DNA of 32,489 bases from Gammaproteobacteria bacterium (GCA_030655395.1 JAURVQ010000110.1:1-32489); one strand, 5' to 3'; shown: positions 1 through 8,436, counted from the first letter of the stretch. Notes: generated from the letters alone by a model not told the origin. A program made the numbers and translations.

Positions 1-117
1 CATCAAGCCGTGAAACACCGCATCTTCGACGTCAAAGCTGTTTTTGACAAGCTCTATTCGCGCGGGTGGCAGGGCGCGTCTGGGTGCAGCGGCCACGGGG
101 ATGTCTTTGAGCGCCAT
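1..117 (-). CDS. 5' end of an unidentified gene running off the left edge
   Basis: An ATG on the minus strand at 115-117 opens a frame that stays open for 39 codons to the window edge; it starts MALKDIPVAAAPRR. I do not recognise the product from this fragment. A TATAAT hexamer lies just upstream on the same strand (125-130), which supports a real divergent gene facing grxD. The fragment is Ala/Pro/Arg-rich at its beginning and shows no signal peptide. The start is not certain because no purine-rich ribosome binding site precedes it. Confidence 0.4.
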   Translation of the reverse strand, partial: MALKDIPVAAAPRRALPPARIELVKNSFDVEDAVFHGLM

Positions 118-124
118 AACCGGC

Positions 125-130
125 ATTATA
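125..130 (-). promoter_or_regulatory. Candidate -10 box (TATAAT) of the left-edge gene
   Basis: A perfect TATAAT is read on the minus strand. The -35 region at about 148-153 reads TTTCAG, a weak match. Transcription would begin about 118-119, one or two bases before the ATG at 117, so the message would be almost leaderless unless the true start codon lies further downstream. Confidence 0.3.
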
Positions 131-210
131 GGAGCACGCGCGCCGTACTGAAAGACCATAACAACCATGGTGGATTATGCCCTGAGACGCAAGAGCGGGC
201 GCGCCGGTTC

Positions 211-219
211 TGTTATAAT
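211..219 (+). promoter_or_regulatory. Extended -10 promoter of grxD
   Basis: TGTTATAAT matches the sigma-70 extended -10 (TGnTATAAT). No good -35 hexamer sits 17 bp upstream, which is usual for extended -10 promoters. Predicted transcription start is about 226, giving a leader of about 27 nt that includes the AGAGGT ribosome binding site at 241-246. Confidence 0.55.
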
Positions 220-252
220 TCCCGGCAGTGCAACATAGACAGAGGTAATGCC

Positions 253-591
253 ATGGATGTTATGGAAAGAATCAAGCAGCAGGTGGAAGGCAGCCCGATC
301 ATCATCTTCATGAAGGGCACGCCGCAGATGCCGCAATGCGGCTTTTCGTCACGTGCCACGCAGGCGCTCAAGGCGGCGGGCGCGGAATTCGCGCATGTGA
401 ACGTGCTGGCGGATCCGGAGATTTTCCAGAACCTGCCGCGCTACGCCAATTGGCCGACCTTCCCGCAGGTTTACATCAACGGCGAGCTGATCGGCGGTTG
501 TGACATCACCGTGGAGCTGTTTGAGAGCGGCGAGCTGCACAAGATGGTCGCCGAGGTGCAGAATCAGCCGGCCAAGGCCAACACCCACTAG
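253..591 (+). CDS. grxD: Monothiol glutaredoxin Grx4 (Grx4/Grx5 family)
   Basis: A 112-aa protein of the CGFS-type monothiol glutaredoxins, which bind a glutathione-ligated [2Fe-2S] cluster in dimers, often with BolA, and pass clusters to target proteins. Seen: the cluster-binding CGFS motif within MPQCGFSSRA near residue 30, the TPQMP segment before it, WPTFPQVYINGELIGG (cis-proline loop and glutathione site) and a GGCD segment. Length is normal for the family. I chose the ATG at 253 because AGAGGT lies 6 nt upstream and the homologous part begins there; the frame stays open upstream to base 10 but that part resembles nothing and lies before the promoter. A strong terminator follows the stop. 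Confidence 0.95.
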   Translation: MDVMERIKQQVEGSPIIIFMKGTPQMPQCGFSSRATQALKAAGAEFAHVNVLADPEIFQNLPRYANWPTFPQVYINGELIGGCDITVELFESGELHKMVAEVQNQPAKANTH

Positions 592-604
592 TCCTGCCCT
601 CCAC

Positions 605-639
605 AAGCTACGGGCAGACGGTATCTGCCCGTAGCTTTT
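605..639 (+). terminator. Rho-independent terminator after grxD
   Basis: A perfect 14-bp stem (605-618 with 624-637) closes a 5-nt loop and runs into TTTT. It ends only 7 nt before the ATG of the next gene, so transcripts that read through would carry this hairpin directly upstream of that start. Confidence 0.85.
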
Positions 640-645
640 CCGTAC

Positions 646-1563
646 ATGAAAACCCTCCGCCGCCTTCTTGTCCCGCTGCTGCTGTGGGCGCCGCTCGCCG
701 CGCCCGTGCTGCTCCACGCCGCGCCGCTGCAAACGGCGTCAACGACGGCGTCCGCCGCCACTTTCAGCAAGGGCCTGTTGTGGAAGATCGAGCGGCCGGG
801 CGTCAAGCCGAGTTACGTGTTCGGCACCATCCACTCCGAGGATGCGCGCGTACTCGCTGTGCCGCCGATGGTGCAGCAGACCTTTGACGGCGCGAAGAGT
901 TTTACCATGGAAGTGGTGCTCGACGAGGCGGTGTCGCAGCAGATGGCCGCCAGAATGTTTCTCGGCTCAGGGCCGGACTTGAAGAGTCTGCTCGGCGCAG
1001 AGCTGTTTGAGCGTGCCGCCGTGCTCATGGCGAACTACGGCATGCCGCGCGAGGCGGTGCAGAAGCTGAAACCCTGGGTGGTGTTCACCACCTTGAGCCT
1101 GCCCAAACCCCAGGCCGGGCTGTTTCTGGACTTGGTGTTGCAGGTCAACGCCGCGCAGCAGGGCAAACCGGTGTACGGCCTGGAGAGCGCTGACGAGCAG
1201 CTCGCGGTGTTCGACGGCATGGCGTTACAGGATCAAATCACGCTGCTCAAAGAGGCGGTCGAGAACTACGCGCAACTGACGCAGGAATTACAGCAGACCA
1301 TCGAGCGCTATCTGGCGCGCGACCTGGCCGGCATGGAGCAGTTGAGTAACGATGAGTCGAGCAAGCTGGGCGATGCGCGCCTTGTCGAGACGATCAACCG
1401 GCGCATGATTTATGACCGCAATGTGCGCATGGTGGAGCGCATGACGCCGCGCCTTAAAGAAGGCAATGCCTTTGTCGCCATCGGTTCCCTGCACCTGCCC
1501 GGAGATCAGGGCGTGTTGCGCTTGTTACAGCGGCGCGGATATAGCGTGTCGGTGATGTATTAG
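646..1563 (+). CDS. TraB/GumN family protein (putative exported metalloprotease-like)
   Basis: 305 aa. Residues 1-26 form a clear Sec signal peptide (MKTLRR, hydrophobic core, Ala-x-Ala), so the product is periplasmic or lipid-anchored elsewhere. The mature part matches the TraB/GumN (TIKI-like) family: GTIHSE at residues 60-65, a YGLESADEQL segment in the middle and AIGSLHLPGDQGVL near residue 280, which carry the conserved His/Glu residues of the family. TIKI relatives are metalloproteases; the function of bacterial members is mostly unknown. No ribosome binding site is visible, because the grxD terminator occupies the region immediately upstream; the signal peptide argues for this start all the same. 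It converges on pyrC. Confidence 0.85.
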   Translation: MKTLRRLLVPLLLWAPLAAPVLLHAAPLQTASTTASAATFSKGLLWKIERPGVKPSYVFGTIHSEDARVLAVPPMVQQTFDGAKSFTMEVVLDEAVSQQMAARMFLGSGPDLKSLLGAELFERAAVLMANYGMPREAVQKLKPWVVFTTLSLPKPQAGLFLDLVLQVNAAQQGKPVYGLESADEQLAVFDGMALQDQITLLKEAVENYAQLTQELQQTIERYLARDLAGMEQLSNDESSKLGDARLVETINRRMIYDRNVRMVERMTPRLKEGNAFVAIGSLHLPGDQGVLRLLQRRGYSVSVMY

Positions 1564-1616
1564 TGTAGTGCGCCGTTCTGTTTAGAGCTTATCAGTCCGG
1601 CAGGGCATCGTGGCCT

Positions 1617-1681
1617 CAAATCCCCCCTCGCTAACGCTCGACCCCCTTTGTAAAGGGGGTGGCCGTAGGCCGGGGGATTTG
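1617..1681. repeat. 65-bp palindromic repeat with CAAATCCCCC/GGGGGATTTG ends
   Basis: The outer arms CAAATCCCCC (1617-1626) and GGGGGATTTG (1672-1681) are a perfect 10-bp inverted repeat. Inside are a near-perfect hairpin ACCCCCTTTGTAAAGGGGGT (1641-1660) and a small GGCC-GTA-GGCC hairpin (1661-1671). It lies in the tail-to-tail gap between the TraB/GumN gene and pyrC (165 nt) and may end transcription from both sides. It has the look of the REP-like elements common in proteobacteria. The rest of this gap holds nothing I recognise. Confidence 0.7.
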
Positions 1682-1728
1682 GGGTCGCGCTGTGTCAATA
1701 TAAGATTCATTAATTTCAGGGCAGGCCA

Positions 1729-2760
1729 CTAGGTGAGTAGCCGCCACGCCACGGTTTGACCTGCGCGTAGTGGTACAACGGCCTCGTCACCGGCACCGTA
1801 TTCCTGCGGCACCGTCCACGCCTCTTTAATCAGCGTGATTTTTTCCTCGTTACGCGGTAGGCGGTAGAAATCCGCGCCGTAAAAGCTCGCGAAACCCTCC
1901 AGTTTATCCAGCGCCCCCTCCTGTTCGAAGGCCTCGGCGTACAATTCGATGCCTGCGTGCGCGGAGTAGATGCCGGCGCAGCCGCAGGCCGATTCCTTCG
2001 CGCTTTTCGGATGGGGTGCACTGTCCGTGCCGAGAAAGAATTTGGGGTTACCGCTGATGGCCGCGCGCAACACCGCTGCACGATGCTGCTCGCGCTTCAA
2101 CACCGGCAGGCAATAGTGGTGCGGGCGCATACCTCCCTCAAACATCGCGTTGCGATTGAGCAGCACGTGATGCGCAGTGATCGTCGCGGCGATAGTGCGC
2201 GGCGTGGAATGGACAAACTCGACGGCTTCCTGCGTCGTGATGTGCTCCAGCACGATACGCAATTTCGGAAAGCGTTTTACAATTTCACTCAGGTGACGGT
2301 CAATGAACACCTTTTCACGGTCGAACACATCGACGTCGTTGCCAGTAACCTCACCGTGTAGCAGCAGCGGGAGATCGTGCTCCTCCATGGCGGCGAGCGC
2401 AGTGTAGGTTTTGGGTAATGCGGTAACACCCGATTCGGAATTCGTCGTCGCCCCCGCAGGATAATATTTCACCGCTGTGATCTGGCCAGTTTTTGCTCGG
2501 GAGATTTCTTCCGCTGTCGTGTTGTCGGTGAGATACAGCGTCATCAGCGGCTCGAAGCGCAGCCCTTGGGGGAGTGCGGCCAGGATGCGCTTGCGGTAAG
2601 CTAGCGCCAGCGCGGTGGTTGTTACCGGCGGTTTGAGGTTCGGCATCACGATGGCGCGCGCGAAGCGGTGCGCGGTGTGCGGCAGCACCGCCGCCAGCGC
2701 CACGCCGTCACGCAAGTGCAGGTGCCAATCGTCGGGGCGGGTCAGGGTGAGGGAAGACAT
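1729..2760 (-). CDS. pyrC: Dihydroorotase (class II)
   Basis: 343 aa, normal length for the E. coli-type enzyme, which interconverts N-carbamoyl-L-aspartate and dihydroorotate in pyrimidine synthesis. The binuclear zinc site is complete: H13 and H15 in DWHLHLRDG, the carboxylated lysine K98 in [12 protein letters not shown]135 in LLLHGEVT, H173 in LEHITTQE and D246 in [10 protein letters not shown]. All sit at a constant offset of about four residues from the E. coli ligands. ATG at 2760; the gene is divergent from the inositol-monophosphatase-family gene with under 60 nt between the starts, so their promoters must be close or overlap. Confidence 0.97.
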   Translation of the reverse strand: MSSLTLTRPDDWHLHLRDGVALAAVLPHTAHRFARAIVMPNLKPPVTTTALALAYRKRILAALPQGLRFEPLMTLYLTDNTTAEEISRAKTGQITAVKYYPAGATTNSESGVTALPKTYTALAAMEEHDLPLLLHGEVTGNDVDVFDREKVFIDRHLSEIVKRFPKLRIVLEHITTQEAVEFVHSTPRTIAATITAHHVLLNRNAMFEGGMRPHHYCLPVLKREQHRAAVLRAAISGNPKFFLGTDSAPHPKSAKESACGCAGIYSAHAGIELYAEAFEQEGALDKLEGFASFYGADFYRLPRNEEKITLIKEAWTVPQEYGAGDEAVVPLRAGQTVAWRLLT

Positions 2761-2818
2761 TTTATGCCACGGATATCAGCATGTGTGTAGTTTAACAGAG
2801 CAGGCAGAGAGCGCACCT

Positions 2819-3634
2819 GTGAAAAATGAAATAAATCTCACGCTGTCCGAGCTGGCGCAGTTGCGCGATATCGTGAGCCGCGCCGCGCGCGAGGAACTGC
2901 TACCCCGCTTTACCGTGTGCCTGCGCCATGAAAAGGCCGACGGAAGTACCGTGACGGAGGCGGATTTTGCCCTGCAACACCGCCTGCAACACGAGCTTGC
3001 GCAGCACTGGCCCGGTTATGCCTTTCTCAGCGAGGAGATGACGGCGCAACAGCAGCAGCAGCTGATGCAGCATGCAGAAACCGGGTTGTGGTGCCTCGAC
3101 CCGCTGGACGGCACCACGAATTTTGCCGCCGGTATTCCGTTTTTTGCCGTATCACTCGCCCTGCTGGTGGCAGGTGAAGCGCGTGCCGCCATCGTCTACG
3201 ACCCGATACGGGATGAAATCTTCAGCGCGTGCAAGGGCCAGGGCGCGTGGCTGAACGGCGAGCGCCTGAGCGCGCGGCCTGAGCAGCGCAGTCTCCGGCA
3301 GTGTGTCGCGGTAGTGGATTTCAAGCGCCTCTCCGCACCGCTGGCGGCAAGTCTCGGCCGGCAGCCGCCGTATCTGTCGCAGCGTAACTTCGGTTCCGTG
3401 GTATTGGAGTGGTGCTGGCTCGCCGCGGGGCGCTTCCACGTCTATCTGCACGGCGGCCAGAAGTTGTGGGACTACGCCGCAGGCAGCCTGATCCTGAGTG
3501 AGACGGGTGGCTTCGCGCTTACGTTGAAAGGTGCGCCGGTAGGCTGCGCGGACTTGCAGCCGTCCTCGGTAGTGGCGGCGCTGGATGAACGACTGTTTCA
3601 GGAATGGAAAGAATGGCTGGCGGGCGAGTGCTGA
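2819..3634 (+). CDS. Inositol monophosphatase-family phosphatase (CysQ or SuhB/HisN-like)
   Basis: 271 aa from a GTG start. The Mg2+-dependent Li+-sensitive phosphatase signatures are present: DGSTVTEADFALQ (residues 41-53), SEE at 71-73, the main metal site DPLDGTTN at 94-101 and the C-terminal KLWDYAAG, where the Asp binds metal. Family members act on inositol phosphates, 3'-phosphoadenosine 5'-phosphate, histidinol phosphate or fructose 1,6-bisphosphate; the sequence alone does not settle the substrate. The frame is open upstream, overlapping the start of pyrC on the other strand; no in-frame ATG lies near, so GTG 2819 was preferred over GTG 2783 because the conserved part begins shortly after it. 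The start is therefore provisional. Confidence 0.8.
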   Translation: MKNEINLTLSELAQLRDIVSRAAREELLPRFTVCLRHEKADGSTVTEADFALQHRLQHELAQHWPGYAFLSEEMTAQQQQQLMQHAETGLWCLDPLDGTTNFAAGIPFFAVSLALLVAGEARAAIVYDPIRDEIFSACKGQGAWLNGERLSARPEQRSLRQCVAVVDFKRLSAPLAASLGRQPPYLSQRNFGSVVLEWCWLAAGRFHVYLHGGQKLWDYAAGSLILSETGGFALTLKGAPVGCADLQPSSVVAALDERLFQEWKEWLAGEC

Positions 3635-3690
3635 GAGAAGAATAAAAGGGTGGTTTCTGATCCCAAGTGCGCGTGTGCTTGCGTTGCTTG

Positions 3691-3833
3691 TTATACATGA
3701 CGACATAAATGCTGCCGCATCGTGTGTAGGTCAGGCTGCGAAGCTGCCTGACAGAAGCTGTGTCACGGAGCGCTGCGCGCACCGTGACCTACGTGCCGAG
3801 ATGATGCGGCATTATTTAAGACGCTATGTTTAG
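3691..3833. mobile_element. 143-bp MITE-like element, TATACATAGCG family
   Basis: The ends at 3691-3721 and 3803-3833 form an imperfect 31-bp terminal inverted repeat; the outer 20 bp (TTATACATGACGACATAAAT and, reversed, CTAAACATAGCGTCTTAAAT) match the ends of the elements at 31551-31752 and 32397. Between them lies a cloverleaf-like core: outer arms GTAGGTC (3726-3732) and GACCTAC (3786-3792) enclose the hairpins GTCAGGC/GCCTGAC and GTCACGG/CCGTGAC. No ORF is encoded. The right end reaches into the stop codon of the neighbouring DUF3592-like gene (TAA at 3830-3832, minus strand). Confidence 0.65.
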
Positions 3834-4264
3834 TTGCCGAAAAACAGGGCGAATATCCCAAAGGCCATTGCGGCGATTCCCAGGGCGAGTATCATCCAGT
3901 CGCCGCTGGCCAGGCCAGGCTCAAGTGTGGCCTGCTCGGGCTGATCGGGGTTGTAATACACGGAAACTTTGGCGCCGGCGGCGTATTTCCCGGCATAGCC
4001 GGCAGCGAGCTCCGGCGAGGAGCTGGCGCCGCCTGGAAACTCCAATGCGCGCTGATAAGTGTGCGCGGCCACCGTATAGCTGAACAGGATGTGCGGTGGT
4101 AGGCCGTCGGTTGCTGACGTGGGCGCGGATTGTTCAATGGTGCCTTCAACCATGGGCCAGCGCCGCGTTTTTCGCGCCTTGGCGATAATGAACCAGCCCC
4201 ACAAGGCAACAATAAAACCGGCGATGATGAAGAGGCCGAGAATGATCGCATACGGGTTGAACAT
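3830..4264 (-). CDS. DUF3592-like membrane protein
   Basis: 144 aa. Hydrophobic helices at about residues 6-28 and 117-141 bracket a soluble middle part with the DUF3592 pattern: RWPMVEGTIEQS, a beta-rich FSYTVAAHTYQ segment, YAAGAKVSVYYNPDQP and a LEPG ending before the second helix. The function of the family is unknown; the arrangement suggests an inner-membrane protein with its central domain on one side. I chose ATG 4264 because GGGAG lies about 7 nt upstream; an ATG nine codons earlier lacks this. It is the last of three minus-strand genes after the aminopeptidase and Sel1 genes. Its stop codon lies in the end of a MITE-like element, so its last residues may derive from the insertion. 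Confidence 0.7.
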   Translation of the reverse strand: MFNPYAIILGLFIIAGFIVALWGWFIIAKARKTRRWPMVEGTIEQSAPTSATDGLPPHILFSYTVAAHTYQRALEFPGGASSSPELAAGYAGKYAAGAKVSVYYNPDQPEQATLEPGLASGDWMILALGIAAMAFGIFALFFGN

Positions 4265-4358
4265 TGGATCTCCCTTTTCAAACAAGCCCATCCGGGGTCA
4301 GAGCGTAGGGCAATGGCATGGAAGGAATGGCTGGTGACCGGCGGCTGAAGGTCGCGGT

Positions 4359-4772
4359 CTACTTCGATAACTTGCTCAGCGCCTCCTGCGCCTGCGGCAC
4401 CCCTTGGGCGGCGGCCTTTCGATACCATGCTGTGGCCTCGGGAAGATTTTTTTCAACGCCTTCGCCGTTGGCGTACAGGTTGCCGAGATAATACTGGGCC
4501 AGCGCATTACCTTGCTCCGCTGCCTTGCGATACCACTTCGCGGCCTCAGCCAAATCCTTCTTCACGCCACGGCCATGTTCGTAGAGCGCGCCAAGGTTGA
4601 ATTGCGCCAGCATATCGCCCTGTTCCGCCGCCGGACGCCACGCCTGCAGCGCCCCCTTTAGATCGCCTTTCTCATAGGCGGATACGCCGTCATGAAAGCC
4701 TCTGGCATAGAGAGGTCCGGCCAGCGTCGAAAGTAGCAGTACCGTGGCTATTTTTAGTATGCGTTTTTTCAT
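4359..4772 (-). CDS. Sel1-repeat (TPR-like) exported protein
   Basis: 137 aa with an N-terminal signal peptide (MKKRILK, hydrophobic core, cleavage likely near residue 23). The rest is two to three Sel1-like repeats of about 36 residues, visible as AQFNLGALYEHGRGV, AAKWYRKAAEQGN, AQYYLGNLYANGEGV and ATAWYRKAAAQGV. Such repeats form alpha solenoids that mediate protein contacts. No catalytic domain is present, so it is likely a periplasmic adaptor of unknown partner. It starts 18 nt after the aminopeptidase stop, which suggests co-transcription. Confidence 0.85.
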   Translation of the reverse strand: MKKRILKIATVLLLSTLAGPLYARGFHDGVSAYEKGDLKGALQAWRPAAEQGDMLAQFNLGALYEHGRGVKKDLAEAAKWYRKAAEQGNALAQYYLGNLYANGEGVEKNLPEATAWYRKAAAQGVPQAQEALSKLSK

Positions 4773-4790
4773 GGGTGCTGTGGCTCCTCT

Positions 4791-6293
4791 TTACTGTGAG
4801 CGCGTCATGAGCGCCTGATCCAATAACAAATTGAGCGTAAGGCGCACGCCGACGCCGGTAATGTCGGTCGGGATATGTGCGAGGCCGCCTTTATGGTTAC
4901 CGCTCGATAAATCCACATGCACCCAAGGTATTGTTTTATCCACGAAGCGGTTTAAAAATCTTGCGGCGAGGATGTGATCGGCTTCGCCTTCCGTGCTGCA
5001 TTGTTTGATGTCGGCGATTTTGCTTTCGAGTTGTGTGTCGTAGTCTTCATCCATGGGGAAGGGCCACACGCGTTCGCCGCTGGCGCGGCCGGCTTCGATG
5101 AGGGTGGAGTTCCATTCCGGCTGATTGGTGAATGCGCCGCTGTACGTTGTGCCCAGCGCATAGACGCAGGTGCCGGTGAGCGTGGCGTAGTCAATCATGA
5201 GCGCGGGTTTGCGTTTGCAGGCGAGGGCGAGTGTGTCGGCGAGTATCATGCGGCCTTCGGCGTCGGTGTGTACGACTTCGATGCTGGTGCCGTTGCACGC
5301 GCGCACGACGTCGTTTTGTTTATAGGCGTTGGGGCCGATGTGGTTTTGCACCAGCGCAAGCCAGCAGTCCACCGGGAAATCGACTTTAAGCTCAGTGAGG
5401 GCGAGCAATGTGCCGAGTGCGACTGCGCTGCCTTCCATGTCTTCGTGCATGCCGTACATGTGCTTGGCGGGTTTGAGATTGGTGCCGCCGGTGTCGAAGC
5501 AGACGCCTTTGCCGACCAATGCGACGGGTGGTTTGCGTGTGCGCGCAGGCTGGTAACGCAGATGCACGATGCCGGCGTCTGGCACGCTGCTGCCTTGGGC
5601 GACGGCAAGAAACGCGCCGGCTTTTAGGCGCTTGAGTTTTTTGATGTCCATAAATTCCATGCGCCAGCCGTGCTCTCTGGCGAGTGCGGCGATGCGTTGG
5701 CGATACAGCGCGGGTGTCAATTCATTCGGCGGCAGCACGGTGAGGTGGCGCGCGAGATTGTTGCCTGCGGCTTCCGCGCAGGTGCGGCTGAGATCCACGG
5801 CTTTCTGTAATCCATAGATTTCAATCGTTGCAAGTTTGCCGGGTTTGTCCTTTTTGGTTTTAAAGTGAGGCAGGCGGTAGCTTGCGGCAAGCAACGCGGC
5901 GACCAGCGCCTCCGCCATGCGTGCCGCGAGCGCATGACTCAGGCCTGCCATGCCCAGCGTGAGGGTGCGCGGGTTGTGCGCCAGAGCCGCCGCTGCCAGC
6001 TTGCGCGCGAGCGTGAGCAGTTCAAAGCTGCCCATCGTTTCATCCACCGCACCCAGCGCCACCGGTGTGCCGGCATCATTGGGGAGATCGGTGACGAAGG
6101 GGGTGCCGGCGCTGTCACTGGCGCAGTCATGTTCCGCGCGCGCGGTGAGGCGTTTTTTCAGCACATCACTGAAAGGAAAAGCTGGCCAGGCGGTCTTGAT
6201 GCGCGCCTTGGGGAGCACGATGATCAGCGCGTCCGTGCCATCCACGCGGGGCAGGGGCTTAGCGTGTTGTTTTACCTTGACTTTACTGTTCAT
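4791..6293 (-). CDS. M17 family leucyl aminopeptidase-like protein
   Basis: 500 aa, close to PepA in length. The C-terminal catalytic domain carries the two-zinc site: K262 and D267 in GKGVCFDTGG, D285 in HEDMEGSA, and D344/E346 in HTDAEGRM, with the catalytic Arg R348 in the same motif. These are the expected M17 ligands, so the enzyme should cleave N-terminal residues. Departures from the PepA consensus are DMEGSA for DMGGAA and HTDAEGRM for NTDAEGRL, pointing to a divergent M17 subgroup rather than PepA itself. ATG 6293 was preferred; a TTG four codons upstream would add MRTI. It heads a minus-strand group with the Sel1 and DUF3592-like genes. Confidence 0.85.
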   Translation of the reverse strand: MNSKVKVKQHAKPLPRVDGTDALIIVLPKARIKTAWPAFPFSDVLKKRLTARAEHDCASDSAGTPFVTDLPNDAGTPVALGAVDETMGSFELLTLARKLAAAALAHNPRTLTLGMAGLSHALAARMAEALVAALLAASYRLPHFKTKKDKPGKLATIEIYGLQKAVDLSRTCAEAAGNNLARHLTVLPPNELTPALYRQRIAALAREHGWRMEFMDIKKLKRLKAGAFLAVAQGSSVPDAGIVHLRYQPARTRKPPVALVGKGVCFDTGGTNLKPAKHMYGMHEDMEGSAVALGTLLALTELKVDFPVDCWLALVQNHIGPNAYKQNDVVRACNGTSIEVVHTDAEGRMILADTLALACKRKPALMIDYATLTGTCVYALGTTYSGAFTNQPEWNSTLIEAGRASGERVWPFPMDEDYDTQLESKIADIKQCSTEGEADHILAARFLNRFVDKTIPWVHVDLSSGNHKGGLAHIPTDITGVGVRLTLNLLLDQALMTRSQ

Positions 6294-6395
6294 TATGGTT
6301 CTCAATCAAAGGGTTGGGAGAGGGGTTTTCCTTGACCTCCCGATTTAAAACACCGATCATAACGCGGTTGCCATCCCCGGGGGTATCGCTGCGTC

Positions 6396-8426
6396 ATGTA
6401 TATCACGAAAGCCATGAGTACCGCGGACGCGCCGCACACATTGAGTGTCGCCGATAAAAAACGCCTGCTGCGCGAGATGCTGTTTGCGCGCCGTTTCGAG
6501 GAGCGCTGCTACGAGGCGTATGTCGAACGCAAGATCGGCGGCTTTTTGCATCTCTATCCCGGTCAGGAGGCGTGCGCGCACGGCGTGCTGGAGGCCGCGC
6601 GCCCCGGCCAGGATTATGTCATCACCGGCTACCGCGATCATGTGCACGCGATCAAGTGCGGCAGCGACCCCAAGGCGGTGATGGCGGAACTGTATGGCAA
6701 GGAAACTGGCGTGTGCAAAGGCCGCGGCGGTTCCATGCACATCTTCGATGTCGCGCACCGCTTCATGGGCGGTTACGCGCTGGTGGGCGGACCGTTCCCG
6801 CTCGCGGCGGGCATGGCGAAGGCCATCAAGCTCAAGGGCGGCGACGAGATCGCGATTTGCTTTTTGGGCGACGCGGCGAACAATCAGGGCACCTTCCATG
6901 AAACGCTCAACATGGCGAAGGTGTGGAATCTCCCCGTGTTGTTCGTGTGTGAAAACAATCTGTACGGTATCGGTACGCGCATCGACCGCTCCACCGCGGT
7001 GCTCGACCAGTACAAGCGTGCGGCGGCGTATGACATTACCGCGCAGCAGGTGGACGGTCAGGATATCGAGGTGGTCTACGCAGCAGCCAGGCAGGCCGTG
7101 GATCACGTGCGCGGCGGCAACGGCCCGTATTTCCTGGAGCTGATGACCTACCGCTATCGCGGACATTCGATGTCCGACTCCAATGCCTACCGCGTGAAAG
7201 ACGAGGAGCGCACCTGGAATAAACGCGACCCGATTGTCATGTTGCGCGACCGTCTGATCGCGGCCGGGCAATACACCGAAAAAGAATATCAGGCGCTGGA
7301 TGACGAGATCATCAAGCACATCGAAGACGACATCATCAAATTCGCCGAAGAGTCGCCGGAGCCGAAGGCGAGCGAGCTGGAAAAATATGTACTGGCGGAA
7401 AACGATCCGTGGGTGCGCGGTAAGCCCGCGCCGAAAGGTGGCAGCAAGGAAATCATGTACTGGGAGGCGATACGCCGCGCGCATGATGAAGAGATGACGC
7501 GCGACCCGCTGGTCATCGCCATGGGCGAGGACATCGGCGTGGTGGGCGGCACCTATAAAGCCACCAACGGGCTGTACGACAAATTCGGCGCCGAGCGCGT
7601 GATGGACACGCCGATTTCGGAAAACGGTTATACCGGTCTGGGCATCGGCGCGTCGTTTGCCGGTGTGCGTCCCATCATCGAGATCATGTCAGTGAATTTC
7701 GCCTGGCTCGCGCTCGACCAGATCGCCAACTCCGCCGCCAAGGTGCGTTACATGTCGGGCGGACAGCTCACCGCGCCGGTGGTGATCCGTTCGCCGGGCG
7801 GCACCGCGCACCAGTTGGGCGCGCAACACTCGGCGCGCATGGAAAAGGTGTTCATGGGCATCGCGGGCTTGCGTGTGGTGACGCCGTCGAGCCCAAGACA
7901 GGCCTACGGCTTGCTCAAGTCTGCGCTGCGCTGCAACGACCCGGTGTTTATCAATGAGCACGAACTCATGTACAACATGAAGGGCGAGGTGCCGGAGGGC
8001 GAATACTTCCATCCGCTGGAAGGCTCCGAGGTCACGCGCGCCGGACGCGATGTCACGCTGTTGTGCTATAACATCTCCGTGCACTGGTGCTTGAAGGCCG
8101 CCGAGATTTTATCCAGCCAGCACGGCATCGACGCCGAGATCATTGACCTCTACGCGCTCTCGCCGCTCGATCGCGCGGGTATCAAGGCATCCGTTTCCAA
8201 AACGCACAAGGCGGTGATCGTGGAAGAGGCGGAACCGGCGGTGGGCGTGGGCGCGGAGGTCATGGCCATCATCAACGAGGAGTGCTTCTTCGAGCTGGAC
8301 GCCGCGCCGGTGCGCGTGTCCGCCGTCAGCGTGCCGATACCTTACAATCACACGCTGGAAAAGGCCGCGATCCCGAATGCGCAGGACGTGGTAAACGCCG
8401 TGCTTGAATTGTTCGGCAAGGTGTAA
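6396..8426 (+). CDS. 2-oxoacid (pyruvate) dehydrogenase E1, alpha and beta subunits fused
   Basis: 676 aa. Residues about 20-330 are a complete E1alpha: GGFLHLYPGQEA (48-59), the thiamine-diphosphate segment GDAANNQG (159-166) ending in CENN, and the phosphorylation-loop region YRYRGHSMSD (252-261) typical of pyruvate-type E1. After a charged linker (about 320-350), residues 351-676 are a complete E1beta: AMGEDIG (375-381) and TPISENG with its Glu, then the C-terminal transketolase domain (VIVEEAEP). The usual alpha2beta2 enzyme is thus one chain, presumably a dimer. It decarboxylates the oxoacid and acylates the lipoyl domains of the next gene. M1 or M7 (ATG 6414) could be the start; neither has a good ribosome binding site. 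Pyruvate is inferred from E1alpha similarity; a branched-chain substrate is not excluded. Confidence 0.9.
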   Translation: MYITKAMSTADAPHTLSVADKKRLLREMLFARRFEERCYEAYVERKIGGFLHLYPGQEACAHGVLEAARPGQDYVITGYRDHVHAIKCGSDPKAVMAELYGKETGVCKGRGGSMHIFDVAHRFMGGYALVGGPFPLAAGMAKAIKLKGGDEIAICFLGDAANNQGTFHETLNMAKVWNLPVLFVCENNLYGIGTRIDRSTAVLDQYKRAAAYDITAQQVDGQDIEVVYAAARQAVDHVRGGNGPYFLELMTYRYRGHSMSDSNAYRVKDEERTWNKRDPIVMLRDRLIAAGQYTEKEYQALDDEIIKHIEDDIIKFAEESPEPKASELEKYVLAENDPWVRGKPAPKGGSKEIMYWEAIRRAHDEEMTRDPLVIAMGEDIGVVGGTYKATNGLYDKFGAERVMDTPISENGYTGLGIGASFAGVRPIIEIMSVNFAWLALDQIANSAAKVRYMSGGQLTAPVVIRSPGGTAHQLGAQHSARMEKVFMGIAGLRVVTPSSPRQAYGLLKSALRCNDPVFINEHELMYNMKGEVPEGEYFHPLEGSEVTRAGRDVTLLCYNISVHWCLKAAEILSSQHGIDAEIIDLYALSPLDRAGIKASVSKTHKAVIVEEAEPAVGVGAEVMAIINEECFFELDAAPVRVSAVSVPIPYNHTLEKAAIPNAQDVVNAVLELFGKV

Positions 8427-8436
8427 GATGAAAACT

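Noticed and set aside
10-252. Open extension of the grxD frame upstream of 253
   Set aside because: It has no similarity to glutaredoxins, lies before the extended -10 promoter at 211-219 for most of its length and the ribosome binding site at 241-246 points to ATG 253.
3604-4344. Similar short stretches coding WKEWL at 3605-3620 and 4320-4334
   Set aside because: About 16 bases with one mismatch and no further similarity on either side; chance or a tiny relic cannot be told apart.
6332-6363. Possible promoter TTGACC / CATAAC before the E1 gene
   Set aside because: The spacer is 20 bp and the -10 is poor; not enough to call.
6357-7484. Long antisense ORF over the E1 gene (375 aa, minus)
   Set aside because: His/Arg/Val-rich shadow translation of a GC-rich coding strand; the plus strand holds well-conserved E1alpha motifs over the same bases.
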